64,000 nt of DNA from Embiotoca jacksoni (taxonomy: Eukaryota > Chordata > Actinopteri > Embiotocidae), in contig JAKOON010000012.1 in the NCBI GenBank assembly GCA_022577435.1, positions 15,302,585 to 15,366,584 on the forward strand, given 5' to 3'. Both the position numbers and the translations under genes were made by a program. Below the pieces are notes generated by a model. The model saw only the letters and a list, made by a program, of their open reading frames with translations, did not search any database and was not told where the DNA came from. Positions 61,263 to 64,000 of the stretch are shown here, one piece after another (positions within the stretch are counted from its first letter, which is position 1; the number at the start of each line of letters is the position of its first letter).

Positions 61263-62199
61263 GGGACAGAAAGGCTGAAAATGACAGTAAATGAAGGACT
61301 AATCCCTTTGGGCACATAGCGGAATCCAATACCAAGTACCAAAATCTCATCATTTCAATTATCATATTTATCATATTTATTCATTTTCTCCCAGCCAGGC
61401 TTAATGCTGTCTCTCTCTTCTTCTCCCTCTCCCTCTCTCGCCGCTCCTTTCTCTGCACATTAATCTATTTTTTCCCTCCATTGCTCTTTCCACTGGCGAC
61501 ATGTGAGCCTGTCAGTCACCATGACTGACAGCACTCAAGTGGCCTACGGAATCCAGCTCATTTTTTCTTCTTCTTCTTCCATTTTTTTGGTCAGGCGTTG
61601 TGCTAGTGATGCCGGGGCGTTATCAGGAAACCCAATTTATTGCCGTTTCTCTGGGTGAGAGGGGTTGCCACTCACGTTGACTGACAGCTCTCAGATTTGC
61701 AGGCTGCAGTGAAGGGATTTCCTTTAAGTTATGTTTTTCCTTTCTTTTTTTTTTTGTGTTGTCAGGGATTATTCCATCGCACATGGGGCGTACATATACA
61801 GAGAATGCACAAACACAAAAACATAGCAGATAAATCGGACGCGCTGCCTCTTCTACCAGACCGCTCTGTTTGCCTCTGACCTTGGTGGCAATGTTGACTG
61901 ACGGATGGCAATCGGCGCTCCTGCCCGGCACACTGCAGGTCAAGTTCAGCCCTGAGAACATCTTTGTTTGGGTAATTGTTTTATTCTTGAGGGAGGAACT
62001 AAGAGTAAAGAAAATAAACTGACTTGATTCATGCAGGGATTGGTATTTCTCTTATCTTGTGTTTTGGTGCGCGAGTGCAAAAACATGTTTGTTTTTAGAG
62101 CTAAGAACATTACATGAGGGAATGTGAGCACATGTATGAATTTATGTTCTCATCTTAGCTGTGTTTTAGCTTTTCCCTCAATGTCTGTGTGTGTATGAC

Positions 62200-62201
<2 letters not shown>

Positions 62202-62272
<71 letters not shown>
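62202..62272 (+). repeat. (TG)n microsatellite
   Basis: About 35 uninterrupted TG units. Confidence 0.97.
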
Positions 62273-62273
<1 letters not shown>

Positions 62274-62289
62274 AGCTCCCATAATGTTT

Positions 62290-62480
62290 GCGTTTGTGTG
62301 TGTCAAGTATGACCTCCGAATCCCGAGGCTTATCGTGGCGGTGTTCCACATTATTGATAGCGAGCAGAGATATCGACAGGCCAAGCGCCGGCAGCTTCCA
62401 GCAGCGCCGGCAAGCGGGATGGGACTTTGATATGACATATTGTGCGTCTCAGCACAAGCCATAAATAATTCTGACACGTT
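62290..62480. promoter_or_regulatory. Candidate conserved non-coding block
   Basis: Low-repeat, CpG-containing block with TCGTGGCGG, TTATTGATAG, a CAGCGCCGGCAAGC word and CCATAAATAATT. An open frame crosses it but shows no recognisable domain. Confidence 0.25.
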
Positions 62481-64000
62481 TTTGTATGCATGGGAAAGTC
62501 CTTGATTCAGCCTCCCATAAAAATAAACTTCTATTATGGAAGGTATTTGTCAAGTGGGTGCGTGATGGATGGCCCGGCGTTTACCCCATGGCAGGACGAT
62601 GGGTTATGGATACCCGCCGCCCCTTGCTGGGGGAGGAGTCGCACCCAGCAACGCTGACACCAGAGTAATTACTGCCCTCCTCGCCACGGCAACGGAGGGG
62701 GGGAAGTGTTGGAGGGATGAGGGCAGAGAGGTGTGTGTGGTGGTGGAGGGGGGGGGAGTTGCTTCATACACACACCTGCACTTCTCTCAAACCCTCCCTC
62801 CACACTATCCTGTAACCCCTCTGGCGTAAAATGACGAACATGCTGAAGGCGGGAAGGGCTGTTATGATTGGACAGAGATGGATTGACAGATAGAGGGATG
62901 GATAATCCGATTTGTATATTGATGTATTGATTGATTGATTTAAAGAGAGACAGCGTCGTTTATCCCCCTTGATGTTGCTTCTCAGGTTTGTATACATCAA
63001 TACAGTGCCAAATTAGTTCAAGCCTCTTGGGTTGATTACTGACAGCAGATGATTCTGTGGTCGTGGTCACGACTACTGGTCTCTATCTTCCTATGAGGGC
63101 AGTTTGAGTGTCGTTTCATAGTACAGTACCATTCTCCCACTTCGATGAAACCTTATTTTATTGCTTTTCTTTGTCTCACAGCTGAATCAGTCAATGAAAT
63201 TATGCATTTGTCACGACTGACAACGTTTTTCTATGAGAAAAGATCAACTTTGAGCTCATGCTGGGAGAATCGACAGCTTGTGATCAAAAGGAAGTAGAAA
63301 AATGAATATGCAGTATCAATTAGTAACGATAGAGGAAATCAAATATTTTATATTGTGAATTCAGGCTTGTATTATTTTTCCAGATAAATGTTGTGCAGCT
63401 TGACCTGAAAAGTATCTGAGAGAAGTGATGTAGCAGCGGGCAGCAGAAGTGTTGCCCATGCATTCTCCTGTTGGCACACTTATGAATATGTACATGCATT
63501 TGTGTGTGGTAATGAGCACACATGTGCATGTTTGTGTGTCAATCTGTGGGCCCAGCAGCCAGATTGAGCTGAGGCTGCGGTGCCATCTGAGGAAGAGGAG
63601 GAAGGTAGGCGTGGGGTGAGGAGCGGGTGAGGGATGGGTGCTCTCCGAACCACCGCTACCCCCGCTATCCCCACGTGGGTGTGCGGGTGGGGCGGGACGG
63701 TCAGGGTGGAGGGCACCATGGCAGCCAGTCAGTGGGAGTGACACCTGTTCACCGCTGCCCACCCCTTCATCCTTACAGCTGCTGCACTTCGCCTTGCCTC
63801 AACCCTTTTCCCTCCCTTCCATCACCGTCGCCTCGCTGCTCCTCCTCCTCCTTAGCAGGCAGAGCGGAGAGGGAGATCGTCACAGCAGGCTGGGGAGCAG
63901 CGGGTAGGACCGGTCCAGATGTTGTTACACGCCAGGAAGGAGGAGGGTTTTTGTCAGGACGCAAACACAAACTCGCACAATTACTGTAACATCAGCAGAT

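Larger units (their letters stand above)
51402..64000 (+). other. ZNF407 intron, at least 12.6 kb (3' end outside window)
   Basis: Phase-1 intron starting GTAAGT. The next, probably last, coding exon is not visible. It contains C/T-rich stretches (52560-52760, 53700-53745), (TG/CA)n tracts at 54286-54329, 60139-60204, 61161-61260 and 62202-62272, a GCATTA-type repeat at 59642-59672, T runs (56841-56853, 60985-61004), and low-repeat blocks at 57540-57770 and 62290-62480. No gene on either strand could be supported. Confidence 0.75.

Noticed and set aside
62191..62430. 79-codon frame with a non-repetitive second half
   Set aside because: The start lies in a TG repeat, no family is recognisable, and there is no finger or splice donor in frame.
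63600..63990. Possible next ZNF407 exon near the right end
   Set aside because: A pyrimidine tract with CTTAGCAG looks like an acceptor, but none of the frames gives the expected continuation after DLAYLHAG.
1..64000. tRNA, rRNA, CRISPR array, operon, prophage or bacterial-type systems
   Set aside because: None seen. The spliced exons, intron signals and repeats are those of a vertebrate chromosome. The regular repeats are microsatellites, not CRISPR repeats with unique spacers.

Overview
The window looks like a stretch of a ray-finned (teleost) fish chromosome. It is gene-poor and intron-rich. It has 33 long (TG/CA)n tracts, a Tc1-type transposon of the kind common in fish genomes, and other degraded interspersed repeats of fish type. 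The only gene I can support is on the + strand. Five spliced exons (10178-10252, 34185-34351, 42857-42940, 44787-44907, 51223-51401; 626 coding bases) join in consistent phases and encode a run of C2H2 zinc fingers that I recognise as the 3'-middle part of ZNF407. Neither end of the gene is inside the window: the upstream finger-array exons lie left of base 1 (or were missed), and the C-terminal exon lies right of base 64000.

Layout. 1-10177: intron upstream of the first visible exon, with microsatellites and low-complexity tracts. 10178-10252: exon with the second half of a split finger. 10253-34184: a 23.9 kb intron holding a 1,641-bp broken Tc1/mariner element (10800-12440), a small CpG-rich island (about 18110-18340), a 21-G run, AT-rich blocks that read like conserved non-coding DNA, and a pure (TCC)-rich polypyrimidine tract that runs into the next acceptor. 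34185-34351: two fingers. 34352-42856: intron with a degenerate 32-33 bp minisatellite, a (CCCCA)n tract, old transposon remnants and a perfect 40-bp palindrome. 42857-42940: one finger. 42941-44786: short intron. 44787-44907: one finger plus the start of another, with a weak donor. 44908-51222: intron with a nested transposon insertion. 51223-51401: end of the split finger, a last finger and a conserved tail. 51402-64000: start of a long last intron with nothing coding that I can support.

How it fits together. The exons would be spliced into one mRNA for a nuclear DNA-binding zinc-finger protein. The rest is intronic DNA shaped by microsatellite growth and transposons. Several TAAT-rich, low-repeat blocks may be cis-regulatory elements, possibly serving a neighbouring developmental gene (in human, ZNF407 lies beside TSHZ1). 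That is inference and needs cross-species alignment. I found no new multi-gene system. The most unusual items are structural: the nested element with its 9-bp target duplication, the 40-bp palindrome, the cryptic minisatellite, the CpG island with inverted YY1-like motifs, and two exon borders where simple sequence or a weak splice site could affect splicing.
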